DNA from: Syntrophaceae bacterium
GTDB taxonomy: Bacteria; Desulfobacterota; Syntrophia; Syntrophales; UBA2192
DNA: 64,000 bases
Assembly: GCA_013177795.1 (NCBI GenBank)
Contig: JABLXY010000001.1
Coordinates: 186,001-250,000, forward strand
Reading direction: 5' to 3'
Shown: positions 37,797 to 46,717 of the stretch, one piece after another
Layout: the number at the start of each line of letters is the position of its first letter
Numbering within the stretch: position 1 is the first letter of the stretch
Made by a program: the position numbers and the translations under genes
Notes under the pieces: model-generated
What the model was told of the DNA's origin: nothing
Database searches by the model: none
The model's input: the letters and a program-made list of their open reading frames with translations, nothing else

Positions 37797-38363
37797 ATGA
37801 GCGAGATGACCGACCTGGTCTTTTCCGAGATGAAAGACAACATGGAAAAGAGCATCAAGTTTCTCGAAAAGTCCTTCGGGAAACTCAGGACGGGTCGCGC
37901 CTCACTGGCCCTCCTGGACGGGATCAAGGTGGACTACTACGGGGTTCCCACGCCGCTGAATCAGGTCGCCTCGCTGTCCGTTCCCGAGAGCCGGCTGATC
38001 CAGATCTCGCCCTGGGACGCGAGCGTGATCCCCAACATCGAAAAGGCCATCCAGAAATCCGAGCTCGGCCTCAACCCCGTCAATGACGGCAAGATCGTCC
38101 GGATCAGCATCCCCGCCCTCACCGAGGAGCGGCGAAAGGAGCTGGTCAAGGTGGTCAGGAAAATGGCCGAAGAGGGCAAGGTGAAACTGCGGAACCTCCG
38201 CCGCGACGCCAACGAGGAGCTGAAGAAGCTCAAGAAGGAAGGCGACATCTCCGAGGACGAGCTCTTCAAGCTGCAGGCCGACGTCCAGAAGATCACCGAC
38301 GAATACATCGAGAAGGCCGAACGGGTTCTGCAGGCCAAGGAAAAGGAAATCATGGAAATCTGA
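37797..38363 (+). CDS. frr: Ribosome recycling factor
   Basis: 188 residues. Splits post-termination ribosomes with [23 protein letters not shown] and [20 protein letters not shown] are characteristic, and the C-terminal helix includes the [20 protein letters not shown] segment. Begins one base after the pyrH stop. Two hairpins follow, the second a typical terminator. Confidence 0.98.
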   Translation: MSEMTDLVFSEMKDNMEKSIKFLEKSFGKLRTGRASLALLDGIKVDYYGVPTPLNQVASLSVPESRLIQISPWDASVIPNIEKAIQKSELGLNPVNDGKIVRISIPALTEERRKELVKVVRKMAEEGKVKLRNLRRDANEELKKLKKEGDISEDELFKLQADVQKITDEYIEKAERVLQAKEKEIMEI

Positions 38364-38377
38364 CGAGGGATGCCTCG

Positions 38378-38399
38378 GGCCCTGCATGCAGGCAGGGCC
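38378..38399 (+). other. Hairpin after frr
   Basis: GGCCCTGC (38378-38385) pairs perfectly with GCAGGGCC (38392-38399) around ATGCAG, with no T run. It may protect the mRNA 3' side or act with the terminator 56 bases on. Confidence 0.5.
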
Positions 38400-38455
38400 G
38401 ACCGACCTGTCGGGAGAATCGTCTTGGCCTGGTCACAAGGGATTGAAGACAAGGA

Positions 38456-38482
38456 AAGGAGCCTCCGGGCTCCTTCTTTTTT
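38456..38482 (+). terminator. Terminator of the rpsB-tsf-pyrH-frr operon
   Basis: AAGGAGCC (38456-38463) pairs with GGCTCCTT (38468-38475) around TCCG, followed by C and six T. Confidence 0.88.
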
Positions 38483-38579
38483 GCCTCGCGGCAGGCGGCT
38501 GAAACATGCCTTGAAAATGTCGGCAGGCTGTGGTACTGAATCGAAAATTCGTCATTGATAATCGATAAATAGAGCCCGC

Positions 38580-39323
38580 ATGGAGCAGCTCGACAAAACC
38601 AATCTCCCGCGCCACATCGCCATCATCATGGACGGCAACGGCCGGTGGGCCCGGAAACACTCCCTGGGGCGCATCGCCGGACACCGGAAAGGGTCGGAAT
38701 CGGTGCGGAGCGTCGTCGAGTCGTGCCGCAAGCTCGGGATCCCCTATCTCACCCTGTATGCGTTCTCCTCTGAAAACCGGAGCCGCCCCGAGCGGGAGGT
38801 CCGGGCCCTGATGAATCTGCTCGACCGCTACCTCCGCTCCGAACGCAAGGCCATGATGGAAAACGACATCCGCCTGCTCACCATCGGCCGGACGGAAGAG
38901 CTGCCCGCCAGGGTCCTGGAGTCCCTCAACGGGGTCATCGCGGAGACGGCGGGCAACACGGCCATGACCCTGATTCTCGCCTTGAACTACGGCAGTCACG
39001 ACGAGATCCTGCAGGCGGTGCGCAGGATCGCCGAGGAGGCGCGGCAGGGCACCGTCGACCCCTCGGACGTCACGGAAGAGCGGTTCGCGGACTATCTGCA
39101 CACCAAGGGGATCCCGGATCCCGATCTGCTGATCCGGACGAGCGGCGAGTACCGCCTGAGCAATTTCCTCCTCTGGCAGATGGCCTACACGGAATTTTAT
39201 TTCACGGAAACCCTGTGGCCCGATTTCCGCGAAGAGCACCTCATCGAGGCCATCGTCGAGTATCAGAAACGGGAGCGGCGGTTCGGGCTGACCAGCGACC
39301 AGCTGCCGAAGAGGCGGTCATGA
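38580..39323 (+). CDS. uppS: Undecaprenyl diphosphate synthase
   Basis: 247 residues. Makes the C55 lipid carrier by cis-prenyl transfer. HIAIIMDGNGRWARK (12-26) contains the catalytic Asp and diphosphate-binding loop; YAFSSENRSRP and the RTSGEYRLSNFLLWQMAYTE region are the other conserved blocks. Starts the uppS-cdsA-dxr-rseP run and overlaps cdsA by four bases (ATGA). The 97 bases between the frr terminator and the start must hold its promoter, but no convincing pair of boxes was seen. Confidence 0.97.
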   Translation: MEQLDKTNLPRHIAIIMDGNGRWARKHSLGRIAGHRKGSESVRSVVESCRKLGIPYLTLYAFSSENRSRPEREVRALMNLLDRYLRSERKAMMENDIRLLTIGRTEELPARVLESLNGVIAETAGNTAMTLILALNYGSHDEILQAVRRIAEEARQGTVDPSDVTEERFADYLHTKGIPDPDLLIRTSGEYRLSNFLLWQMAYTEFYFTETLWPDFREEHLIEAIVEYQKRERRFGLTSDQLPKRRS

Positions 39324-40129
39324 CCGGTTCTCACGCCAAGCGGTGGGTCACGGGCATCGTCGCCGTCCCGATTCTCTTCGCCGTCATCTATTTCGGCACG
39401 GAGGCGGTGTTCGCCGGTTTCATCCTGCTGGTCACCGCGGTCGCCGTTCTCGAGTACAACCGCCTCGTCCACGGGGAGACGGGCGGGGCCCTGCAGCGCG
39501 CCCTCATGGGGTCCGGACTCCTGGCGCCGCTTGCCGCCGCCCTCGGCGGCCCGGCGGCCCTCCTGGCCGTCTCCGTCGTCTCGACCCTGGCGGTCTTTAT
39601 CCTGTACCTCTTCGGGGCGCGGGACGGCGCGCTCGATCTCGACCCGCTGGCCCGGTACGCGCTGGGCTACCTGTACCTGCCCCTCATGCTCTCCCACTTC
39701 ATCCTGCTGCGGGTGGGCGACAGGGGGGTGATCTGGATCTTTTTCGTGATCGTCCTGGCTTTCTCGGGAGATATCGCCGCCTTCTACGTGGGACGGACCT
39801 TCGGCAGGCGCAAGCTCATGCCCCACGTCAGCCCGGGCAAGACCGTGGAGGGCCTCCTGGGCCTTGCCGCGGGCAGTGTGGCGGGATGCCTGGTCTACCG
39901 GCATTTCCTGCTGCCCGAGGTGCCCGCGGCTCACATCGCCCTCGTCGCCCTTGCGGGGGGGGTGATCGGTCAGCTCGGGGACCTGTTCGAATCGCTGATC
40001 AAGAGGGCGTCGGGCGCGAAAGACTCCGGCACGATCCTGCCGGGCCACGGCGGAATCCTCGATCGGCTGGACTGCCTGCTGTTCATCGTGCCCTGGGTAT
40101 ACTACTACAGGACGTACGTGCTCGCGTGA
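39320..40129 (+). CDS. cdsA: Phosphatidate cytidylyltransferase
   Basis: 269-residue integral membrane enzyme making CDP-diacylglycerol, the precursor that PssA uses. Several hydrophobic segments, then the family signature near the C-terminus: KRASGAKDSGTILPGHGGIL, followed by DRLDCLL, with the two acidic metal ligands. SPGKTVEGLLG is also typical. ATG overlaps the uppS stop and the stop overlaps the dxr GTG, so translation of the run is coupled. Confidence 0.95.
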   Translation: MTGSHAKRWVTGIVAVPILFAVIYFGTEAVFAGFILLVTAVAVLEYNRLVHGETGGALQRALMGSGLLAPLAAALGGPAALLAVSVVSTLAVFILYLFGARDGALDLDPLARYALGYLYLPLMLSHFILLRVGDRGVIWIFFVIVLAFSGDIAAFYVGRTFGRRKLMPHVSPGKTVEGLLGLAAGSVAGCLVYRHFLLPEVPAAHIALVALAGGVIGQLGDLFESLIKRASGAKDSGTILPGHGGILDRLDCLLFIVPWVYYYRTYVLA

Positions 40130-41289
40130 AGAAAATCGCCATTCTGGGCTCGACAGGGTCGATCGGCGAGAGCGCCCTCGACGTGGTGTCGAAGAACCCG
40201 GATCGCCTCGAAGTCGTCGCCATGGCCGCCGGCCGCAACATCGATCGGTTGTGCGCGCAGGTCCGCCGTTTCCGGCCGGAGCTCGTGTCCGTCATGGACG
40301 AGGACCATGCCCGCAGGCTCCGGGAGAGGCTCGGCCCGGGCGACAAGACCACTGTCCTGTGGGGCGAGGAGGGCAGCCGCCGCGTCGCGGCGGCACCCGC
40401 GGCCGAGCTCGTTCTCTCGGCTATCGTCGGTGCGGCAGGCCTGGTCCCCACCCTGGAGGCGATCGATTCGGGCAAGGATGTGGCCCTGGCCAACAAGGAG
40501 ACCCTGGTCACGGCCGGGCCTCTTGTCGTGGAACGGGCGCGGGCAAAGGGCGTCCGGCTCATCCCGGTCGACAGCGAGCACAGCGCCGTTTTCCAGTGCA
40601 TCGAGGGGAACCCGCCCGGAAACGTGCGCCGCGTGATCCTCACCGCCTCGGGCGGGCCTTTCCTCCGGGCAACCCGGGAAGAGATGGAGCAGGTGACCGT
40701 GGCGGACGCGCTCAGGCATCCGAACTGGTCCATGGGGAAGAAGATCACGATCGACTCGGCGACCATGATGAACAAGGGGCTCGAGGTGATCGAGGCGAGG
40801 TGGCTCTTCGGGATCGACTATGAACGGATCGACGTGGTCGTGCACCCGCAGAGCATCGTGCACTCCCTCGTGGAGTTCGTCGACGGGTCCGTCCTGGCTC
40901 AGCTCGGTGTGCCGGACATGCGGGGGCCCATCTCCTATGCCCTGTTTTACCCGGAGAGGGCGCCGGGGGGATTCCCCCCTTTCGATCCGGCCGCCGCGGG
41001 CCCTCTGGAGTTCCTGCCTCCCGATGTCGAGCGGTTCCCCTGCCTGAGGCTGGGGTACGAGGCGGGACGGGCGGGCGGGACCATGACGGCGGTCATGAAC
41101 GCTGCCAACGAGGCCGCCGTCCATGCGTTTTTGGAAGGACGGATCCCGTTTCCGGCCATCGCGCAGGTCATCGAGGACGTCATGTCCCGGCATGCGCCCG
41201 TGGCCCTTTCCTCCGTGCAGGCCGTCCTGTCGGCCGATGCCTGGGCCCGAAGGCAGGCGGAGGAAATCATGAAAAAAGGAACAAGGTGA
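40126..41289 (+). CDS. dxr: 1-deoxy-D-xylulose 5-phosphate reductoisomerase
   Basis: 387 residues from a GTG at 40126 that overlaps the cdsA stop. Second step of the MEP isoprenoid pathway. KKIAILGSTGSIGESALDVV is the NADPH-binding fold; LANKETLVTAG, VDSEHSAVFQC and TIDSATMMNKGLEVIEARWL give the metal and substrate sites. Works with IspG, encoded about 10 kb downstream. Next gene rseP starts 7 bases after the stop. Confidence 0.97.
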   Translation: MKKIAILGSTGSIGESALDVVSKNPDRLEVVAMAAGRNIDRLCAQVRRFRPELVSVMDEDHARRLRERLGPGDKTTVLWGEEGSRRVAAAPAAELVLSAIVGAAGLVPTLEAIDSGKDVALANKETLVTAGPLVVERARAKGVRLIPVDSEHSAVFQCIEGNPPGNVRRVILTASGGPFLRATREEMEQVTVADALRHPNWSMGKKITIDSATMMNKGLEVIEARWLFGIDYERIDVVVHPQSIVHSLVEFVDGSVLAQLGVPDMRGPISYALFYPERAPGGFPPFDPAAAGPLEFLPPDVERFPCLRLGYEAGRAGGTMTAVMNAANEAAVHAFLEGRIPFPAIAQVIEDVMSRHAPVALSSVQAVLSADAWARRQAEEIMKKGTR

Positions 41290-41296
41290 CATTGCC

Positions 41297-42361
41297 ATGG
41301 GTGTCAACGTCGTATCGGTCATCATCTTGCTGGGTGTCCTCATCTTCGTCCACGAGCTGGGCCATTTCCTGCTGGCCAAGTCCCTCGGGGTGGGCGTGCT
41401 GAAGTTCTCGCTCGGGTTCGGCCCCAAGCTCATCGGGAAAAAGGTCGGCGAAACGGAGTACATGATCTCGCTCGTGCCGCTGGGGGGATACGTCAAGCTG
41501 CTGGGCGAGTCGGACACCGACGACGTGGAACCCGCGGACGAGAGGCGCTCGTTCGTCAAGCAGCATGTGCTCAAGAAGATCGCGATCGTGATCGCCGGCC
41601 CCCTGTTCAACTTCCTTTTCGCCGTTTTGGCCTTCACGGGCCTCTACATGGTGGGCGTGCCGAGCCTCACCGCGGAGATCGGCAGCGTCCAGGCGGGGTC
41701 GCCTGCGGAGGCCGCCGGGATCCGGGCCGGGGACACCGTCGTCGCCATAGACGGCAGGGCCGTGACCCGCTGGGGCGATCTGGCCGAGACCATCGCGAAC
41801 AGCAAGGGCCGGGAACTCGTCGTCCGGGTGCAGCGGGACGGGGTGCTGCAGGAGCTGCGCGTCAGGCCGGAGATGACCCGGGGAAAGAGCCTCTTCGGCG
41901 AAGACGTGGACACGTGGAAGATCGGCGTCGGGGCTTCGAAGAACGTGTTCATCGACCGCCAGAACCCCCTCCGGGCGCTGTGGTCCGGGATCGAGCAGAC
42001 CTGGAACATCACGGAGCTCACCGTCATCAGCATCGTCAAGATGATCCAGGGCATCGTCTCGCCGGACTCCCTCGGCGGTCCCATCGCGATCGCCCAGATG
42101 GCGGGGGCGCACGTCAAGAAGGGCATCATGAACTTCGTCTTCTTCATGGCCCTCCTGAGCATCAACCTGGCCGTGCTCAACCTGCTGCCCATCCCCGTGC
42201 TGGACGGCGGGCACCTGCTGTTCTTCCTCATCGAGCTCGTGACCGGGAAGGAGGTCAACATCCGGTGGAGGGAGCGCGCCCAGCAGGTGGGGTTCTTCAT
42301 CCTGGTGATGCTCATGATCTTCGTGTTCTACAACGACATCATGCGGATCTTCGGGGAGTGA
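41297..42361 (+). CDS. rseP: Site-2 protease family zinc metalloprotease RseP
   Basis: 354-residue inner-membrane protease. Zinc site HELGH at 19-23 in the first helix and LDGGH at 302-306 in the third, which together bind the catalytic metal. A single PDZ domain (about 115-200), where the E. coli enzyme has two. Cleaves anti-sigma factors or signal-peptide remnants in the membrane. Sits in the usual dxr-rseP order, but proS does not follow directly as it often does. Confidence 0.95.
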   Translation: MGVNVVSVIILLGVLIFVHELGHFLLAKSLGVGVLKFSLGFGPKLIGKKVGETEYMISLVPLGGYVKLLGESDTDDVEPADERRSFVKQHVLKKIAIVIAGPLFNFLFAVLAFTGLYMVGVPSLTAEIGSVQAGSPAEAAGIRAGDTVVAIDGRAVTRWGDLAETIANSKGRELVVRVQRDGVLQELRVRPEMTRGKSLFGEDVDTWKIGVGASKNVFIDRQNPLRALWSGIEQTWNITELTVISIVKMIQGIVSPDSLGGPIAIAQMAGAHVKKGIMNFVFFMALLSINLAVLNLLPIPVLDGGHLLFFLIELVTGKEVNIRWRERAQQVGFFILVMLMIFVFYNDIMRIFGE

Positions 42362-42370
42362 GAGCCTCGG

Positions 42371-43063
42371 ATGATCACTCTGGCCATCGACACGGCGACG
42401 AGAGCGGCGGGGGTGGCCCTGCTGCGGGATGAGCGGGTTCTCGCCGAGTATTTCTTCGAGCTGTCCGTTCATCATTCCGAAACGGTGCTGCCCGCCCTGC
42501 AATGGGGCCTCCGGCTGGCGGGGATCGGCATCGGGGACGTGGACCTGATTGCGCTGACCATGGGGCCCGGCTCCTTCACGGGTCTGCGCATCGGCGCGAG
42601 CACGGTGAAGGGACTGGCCCTCGCAACGGGGACGCCCGTCGTCGGCGTCTCCACCCTCGAGGCGCTGGCCTACAATGCCGCGGGCTTCACCGGGCTCGTC
42701 TGCCCCCTGCTCGACGCTCGCAAGGGCGAGGTCTACGGGGCACTGTACCGCTCCGACGGTCAGGGGCTTCTCGAGGCGGTGGCGGAGGAGAGGGTCGGCG
42801 CCCCCGCCGGAATCGTCGCGCGCGCAGACGGGGACACCCTCTTTCTGGGCGATGGGCTGGCGGCGGCGGCAGCATGCATCGCGGCCAGACCGGTAGGACT
42901 CAGCCATTTCCTCCCCCCGAACCTCCAGGCGGTAAGGCCCTCGAGCGTGGCGCTGCTCGGCCGAAGGAGCAGGCAACGGGGCGAGACCCTCGATCCGGTG
43001 ACCTTCGTTCCCCGTTACCTCCGGCGCTCCGAAGCCGAGATCCGGTTCGGGGGAAAGCCTTGA
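42371..43063 (+). CDS. tsaB: tRNA threonylcarbamoyladenosine biosynthesis protein TsaB
   Basis: 230 residues. Non-catalytic partner of TsaD in making t6A on ANN-decoding tRNAs. LAIDTATRAAGVALL at the N-terminus, HHSETVLPALQ, and LTMGPGSFTGLRIGASTVKG are diagnostic. Nine bases after rseP, probably the last gene of this run. Confidence 0.95.
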   Translation: MITLAIDTATRAAGVALLRDERVLAEYFFELSVHHSETVLPALQWGLRLAGIGIGDVDLIALTMGPGSFTGLRIGASTVKGLALATGTPVVGVSTLEALAYNAAGFTGLVCPLLDARKGEVYGALYRSDGQGLLEAVAEERVGAPAGIVARADGDTLFLGDGLAAAAACIAARPVGLSHFLPPNLQAVRPSSVALLGRRSRQRGETLDPVTFVPRYLRRSEAEIRFGGKP

Positions 43064-43122
43064 CACCGGGGGGCCCCGGGCCTGCGGCGATGCAATTTTC
43101 GCTACATCGACGGGGGCGTTTG

Positions 43123-43131
43123 TGGTATAAG
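43123..43131 (+). promoter_or_regulatory. Extended -10 promoter candidate for DUF465-psd-pssA
   Basis: TGG followed by TATAAG, 32 bases before the DUF465 gene. No good -35 is seen, as is usual for extended -10 promoters. Confidence 0.4.
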
Positions 43132-43162
43132 CAGGACTCTTTCACGACACGGGGAGGCGCGT

Positions 43163-43390
43163 ATGGAGCGAACCGACGAACTGCTCATCGAACGGCACAT
43201 CGGGCAGGACGGCGAGTTGAGAAAGCACGTGGAGGATCACCGGAGGCTCGAGGCCGCGCTCGAGGATTTCAACAGGCGGATCTACCTCACCGCGCAAGAG
43301 GAGATGGAGAAGAAAACGCTGCAGAAGATGAAGCTGGCCAGCAAGGACCGGATCTACGCGATTCTCGCGAAGTACAGGCAGAGCGCCTGA
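43163..43390 (+). CDS. DUF465 (YdcH-like) small helical protein
   Basis: 75 residues, two amphipathic helices. The second half LTAQEEMEKKTLQKMKLASK, then DRIYAIL, matches the DUF465 pattern (long helix, basic, ending KDRI). GGGGAGG precedes the ATG. Function unknown in all bacteria. It stands 21 bases before psd, so it is likely co-transcribed with phospholipid synthesis genes. Confidence 0.78.
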   Translation: MERTDELLIERHIGQDGELRKHVEDHRRLEAALEDFNRRIYLTAQEEMEKKTLQKMKLASKDRIYAILAKYRQSA

Positions 43391-43411
43391 TCGGCGGGAG
43401 ACGACACGTTC

Positions 43412-44053
43412 ATGGACAGACACGACGGAACCATCGTGCGGGAGGGGCTCCCGTTCATCGTCGGGCTCGGGCTCCTCTCGGCCGCCCTGTTCTGGATCGG
43501 GCTCAAGGGGCTCGCCGCCGTCGCCTGTGCGGCCATGCTGTTCGTCGCCTTCTTCTTCCGCAACCCGGAGCGGTCGGTCCCCGGGGAGAAGGGGCTGGTC
43601 GTCTCCCCAGCCGACGGGAGGGTCCTGAAGATCGAGGAGGTGCAGCTCGACGGCCTGCTGCAGGGGCCGCACCGCAAGGTCAGCATCTTCATGAATGTCT
43701 TCAACGTGCACGTCAACCGCGTTCCCTATGCCGGGCGCGTCGAGACGATCGAGTACCGCGCCGGGAAATTCCTGTCGGCCGACCTCGACAAGGCCTCCGC
43801 CGACAACGAAAAGAACACCGTCCTGATCCGGACGGCGGAGGGCAAGGCGTTTCTCACGATCCAGATCGCGGGGCTCATCGCGCGCCGGATCGTCTGCTGG
43901 ATCAGCGAGGGCATGGATGTGGCCAGGGGTCAGCGGTTCGGGCTCATCTGCTTCGGCTCGAGGCTCGAGGTGGTCCTGCCGCTCGATTCGAGGATTCTCG
44001 TGCAGCCGGGACAGAAGGTGCGTGCCGGGGAAACACCGTTGGGGGTCCTGTGA
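43412..44053 (+). CDS. psd: Phosphatidylserine decarboxylase, short (PSD-A) form
   Basis: 213 residues. Converts phosphatidylserine to phosphatidylethanolamine. N-terminal hydrophobic segments (about 14-50), then PADGRVLKIEEV, FMNVFNVHVNRVP with the autoprocessing His, and near the C-terminus CFGSRLEVVLP, where cleavage at Gly-Ser makes the pyruvoyl group (short forms have GS in place of LGST). Its stop overlaps the pssA ATG (TGATG). Confidence 0.95.
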   Translation: MDRHDGTIVREGLPFIVGLGLLSAALFWIGLKGLAAVACAAMLFVAFFFRNPERSVPGEKGLVVSPADGRVLKIEEVQLDGLLQGPHRKVSIFMNVFNVHVNRVPYAGRVETIEYRAGKFLSADLDKASADNEKNTVLIRTAEGKAFLTIQIAGLIARRIVCWISEGMDVARGQRFGLICFGSRLEVVLPLDSRILVQPGQKVRAGETPLGVL

Positions 44054-44892
44054 TGAACAAGAACGTCAGGAGGGAACGCTTCATCCGGCGGGAGAAATTC
44101 TTTCGGAAAGACCAGATGAGGAAGGGGATCTACATCCTGCCCAACCTCTTCACGACGGCCAGCCTTTTTGCCGGGATCTACGCGATCATCGCCTCGATCC
44201 AGGGAAACTTCATCCACGCGGCCGTCGCCATCCCGATCTCGCTCATCCTCGACGGCCTCGACGGGCGGATCGCCCGCATGACCCACACGACGTCGCGGTT
44301 CGGCGTAGAGTACGACTCGCTGTCGGACCTGGTGGCCTTCGGTGTGGCGCCGTCCGTGCTGGCCTACACCTGGTCTCTGAGCGCCTTCGGGAAGTGGGGG
44401 TGGCTCGCGGCGGCCCTGTTCACGACCTGCGGGGCCCTGCGGCTGGCCCGGTTCAACGTGCAGATCGGCGTCATCGACAGCCGCTACTTCAACGGCCTGG
44501 CCATTCCGGCGGCGGCCATCGTCGTGTCATCGACGGTGATGCTCTACGACTACCTGGGCGGGGAGGGGACATTCCCGCACATGGCGATCCTGGTCGGGAT
44601 GATCGTGCTTTCGCTCCTGATGGTGAGCAGCATCAAGTTCTACAGCTTCAAGGACCTGCATTTCCTATCCCGGGAGCCGTTCATGACCGTCGTGCTCGCC
44701 GTCATCCTGATGATCATCGTCCTGGCGGAGCCGCAGGTCATGATCTTCACCTTCGCCGTCAGCTACGCCGCCTCGGGGCCCATCTGGTGGGTCCTGCGGA
44801 TGGTCCGGCGCCTCTTCGGTCCGGCAAAGGGCGACCAGCCGACGGGGGCGGGAGAGATCAAGACGGAGACGAAATCGGGGTCGTTGCCCTGA
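44053..44892 (+). CDS. pssA: CDP-diacylglycerol-serine O-phosphatidyltransferase
   Basis: 279-residue membrane enzyme making phosphatidylserine for Psd. The CDP-alcohol phosphotransferase motif DG-x2-AR-x8-G-x3-D-x3-D is seen as DGLDGRIARMTHTTSRFGVE followed by YDSLSD. About eight membrane segments. ILPNLFTTASLFAGIYAI is the typical first helix of the PssA subgroup. Translationally coupled to psd. Confidence 0.95.
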   Translation: MNKNVRRERFIRREKFFRKDQMRKGIYILPNLFTTASLFAGIYAIIASIQGNFIHAAVAIPISLILDGLDGRIARMTHTTSRFGVEYDSLSDLVAFGVAPSVLAYTWSLSAFGKWGWLAAALFTTCGALRLARFNVQIGVIDSRYFNGLAIPAAAIVVSSTVMLYDYLGGEGTFPHMAILVGMIVLSLLMVSSIKFYSFKDLHFLSREPFMTVVLAVILMIIVLAEPQVMIFTFAVSYAASGPIWWVLRMVRRLFGPAKGDQPTGAGEIKTETKSGSLP

Positions 44893-44955
44893 GCAGATAC
44901 CGCGCCCGGGCACGGCAGTGCCCCGGGACCATCAATACAGGAGGGGTCGGTTTCC

Positions 44956-45975
44956 ATGAGAACCTACCGTGTCGCCGTCGTCGGCGCCACCGGCGCCGTC
45001 GGAAATGAAATGATCAGTATTCTCGAGGAGCGCGACTTTCCCGTGGGCGAGTTGAGACTCCTGGCCTCGGAGCGCTCGATTGGAAAGGAGCTCGAGTTCC
45101 GCGGCAAGTCCTACCCCGTGCAGGTGCTGACGGAGGATTCCTTCGAGGGCATCGAGATCGCGCTCTTTTCCGCCGGGGGGAGCGTCAGCCAGAAATTCGC
45201 ACCCTGCGCGGCAAAGGCCGGCTGCGTGGTCATCGACAACACGGCGGCGTTCCGCTACGAGCCGGACATCCCCCTTGTCGTCCCCGAGGTGAACCCCGGA
45301 AAGATCGCCGACTACAGGAACCGCCGGATCATCGCCAACCCCAACTGCTCTACGATCCAGATGGTGGTGGCCCTGAAGCCCATCCACGACGCTGCGCGTA
45401 TCAAGCGCATCGTCGTGTCGACCTACCAGTCCGTGTCGGGCACGGGAAAGAAGGCGATGGACGAGCTCATCGACCAGACACGCGCCCTGCTGAGCTTCAA
45501 GGAGCCCGTGGCGAAGGTCTACCCGTACCAGATCGCGTTCAACTGCCTGCCCCAGATCGACATCTTCCTCGAGAACGGATACACGAAGGAAGAGATGAAG
45601 ATGGTCTGGGAGACCAAGAAGATCTTCGGCGACGAGTCCATCGCCGTCACGGCGACGACGGTGCGCGTGCCCGTCATGCGCGCCCACTCGGAGTCGGTCA
45701 ACATCGAGACGGAGCGTAAGATCACTGCGGCCGAGGTGCGCGAGCTGCTCCGGAAGGCCCCCGGCGTCGTCGTCGTCGATGACCCGGCCAGGAGGGAGTA
45801 CCCGCTGCCCATCCACGCGGCGGGCAAGGATGCCACCTACGTGGGCCGGATCCGCGAGGACGAGTCGATCCCGAACGGGATCAATCTCTGGGTCGTCTCG
45901 GACAACCTGCGCAAAGGGGCGGCCCTCAACGCGATCCAGATCGCCGAGATCTACGTGAGGGAGTATCTGCAATAG
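44956..45975 (+). CDS. asd: Aspartate-semialdehyde dehydrogenase
   Basis: 339 residues. Makes aspartate semialdehyde for lysine/diaminopimelate, threonine and methionine. VAVVGATGAVGNEM is the NADP-binding loop, NPNCSTIQM has the catalytic Cys131, and the His/Arg active-site strand includes VPVMRAHSES. GGAGGGG precedes the ATG. Starts 63 bases after pssA; heptad element E follows directly. Confidence 0.97.
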   Translation: MRTYRVAVVGATGAVGNEMISILEERDFPVGELRLLASERSIGKELEFRGKSYPVQVLTEDSFEGIEIALFSAGGSVSQKFAPCAAKAGCVVIDNTAAFRYEPDIPLVVPEVNPGKIADYRNRRIIANPNCSTIQMVVALKPIHDAARIKRIVVSTYQSVSGTGKKAMDELIDQTRALLSFKEPVAKVYPYQIAFNCLPQIDIFLENGYTKEEMKMVWETKKIFGDESIAVTATTVRVPVMRAHSESVNIETERKITAAEVRELLRKAPGVVVVDDPARREYPLPIHAAGKDATYVGRIREDESIPNGINLWVVSDNLRKGAALNAIQIAEIYVREYLQ

Positions 45976-45976
45976 C

Positions 45977-46068
45977 AGGCACGAGGCAACAGGCGCCAGG
46001 CATTGGGAAAAGGAACGGAATTCATTTGGGCCCTGATGCCTCATGCCGAGTGCCTGATGCCTGGTTTC
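45977..46068. repeat. Heptad-repeat inverted element E
   Basis: The clearest heptad element: from 45977 to 46067 the whole stretch can be read in one seven-base frame, AGGCACG, AGGCAAC, AGGCGCC, AGGCATT, then GGGAAAA to TTGGGCC, then CTGATGC, CTCATGC, CGAGTGC, CTGATGC, CTGGTTT. The arms face each other. It ends three bases before the rsmD start codon. Confidence 0.75.
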
Positions 46069-46070
46069 GT

Positions 46071-46682
46071 ATGCGCATCATTGCGGGGAAGGCGAAGGGA
46101 AGGGTCCTGGTCGCGCCGAAGGCGAACCTCCTCCGGCCGACGACGGACCGGGTGAAGGAATCCCTGTTCAACATCCTGTCCGTCGAGGGCCGGCGGTTTC
46201 TCGACCTGTTCGCGGGCGCGGGCAGCGTCGGGCTGGAAGCCGCGAGCCGGGGGGCCTCGAGGGTGCTCTTCGTGGAGAGCAACCGCGCCTGTGCGCAGGC
46301 CATCCGGACGAACATCGGCCGGTGCGGCTTTCTCAACATGCCCGCCTCCGGGGACGGAACGCAGGACATCGAGGTGATCGAGTGCCCCGTTGACCGGGCG
46401 CTGAGGCAACTCGGCCGCCGCGCGGAGCGCTACGACGTCATCTTCGCTGATCCGCCGTACGGGGCGAACGTGATCGACGCGACCCTCCGGCTGGTGCGGT
46501 CCCACGGCCTGCTGGCCGAGGGAGGGGTTCTCGTCGTCCAGCACTCGGTCCGCGACGAACTCCCCGCACGGCGCGAGGGCTACCGAATCGACGACAGCCG
46601 CCGTTACGGCGATACGGCGCTGAGTTTTCTCAGGCCTTTGCAGGACCCGCCGGGGGAGGGCCCTGAACCGGGCCGGCCCTGA
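46071..46682 (+). CDS. rsmD: 16S rRNA (guanine966-N2)-methyltransferase
   Basis: 203 residues from the ATG at 46071 (MRIIAGKAKGRVL, the family N-terminus). SAM-dependent methylation of G966 in 16S rRNA. RPTTDRVKESLFNIL, FLDLFAGAGSVGLEAASRGA (SAM loop) and FADPPYG (catalytic DPPY) are intact. No Shine-Dalgarno is visible; heptad element E runs up to the start codon. Followed by coaD, its usual partner. Confidence 0.95.
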   Translation: MRIIAGKAKGRVLVAPKANLLRPTTDRVKESLFNILSVEGRRFLDLFAGAGSVGLEAASRGASRVLFVESNRACAQAIRTNIGRCGFLNMPASGDGTQDIEVIECPVDRALRQLGRRAERYDVIFADPPYGANVIDATLRLVRSHGLLAEGGVLVVQHSVRDELPARREGYRIDDSRRYGDTALSFLRPLQDPPGEGPEPGRP

Positions 46683-46717
46683 GCCGGGGCCACCCGAATT
46701 TCGCTGGGGAGGGGAGC

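Noticed and set aside
38364-38579. Sigma-70 promoter for uppS
   Set aside because: TTGAAA with TACTGA at 17 bases and a GATAAT further on were seen, but neither pairing gives two good boxes at a proper distance.
42502-44892. A 796-codon plus-strand frame spanning tsaB, DUF465, psd and pssA
   Set aside because: Only its last 279 codons are a gene (pssA). The rest is an Arg/Gly-rich out-of-frame reading of tsaB and psd.
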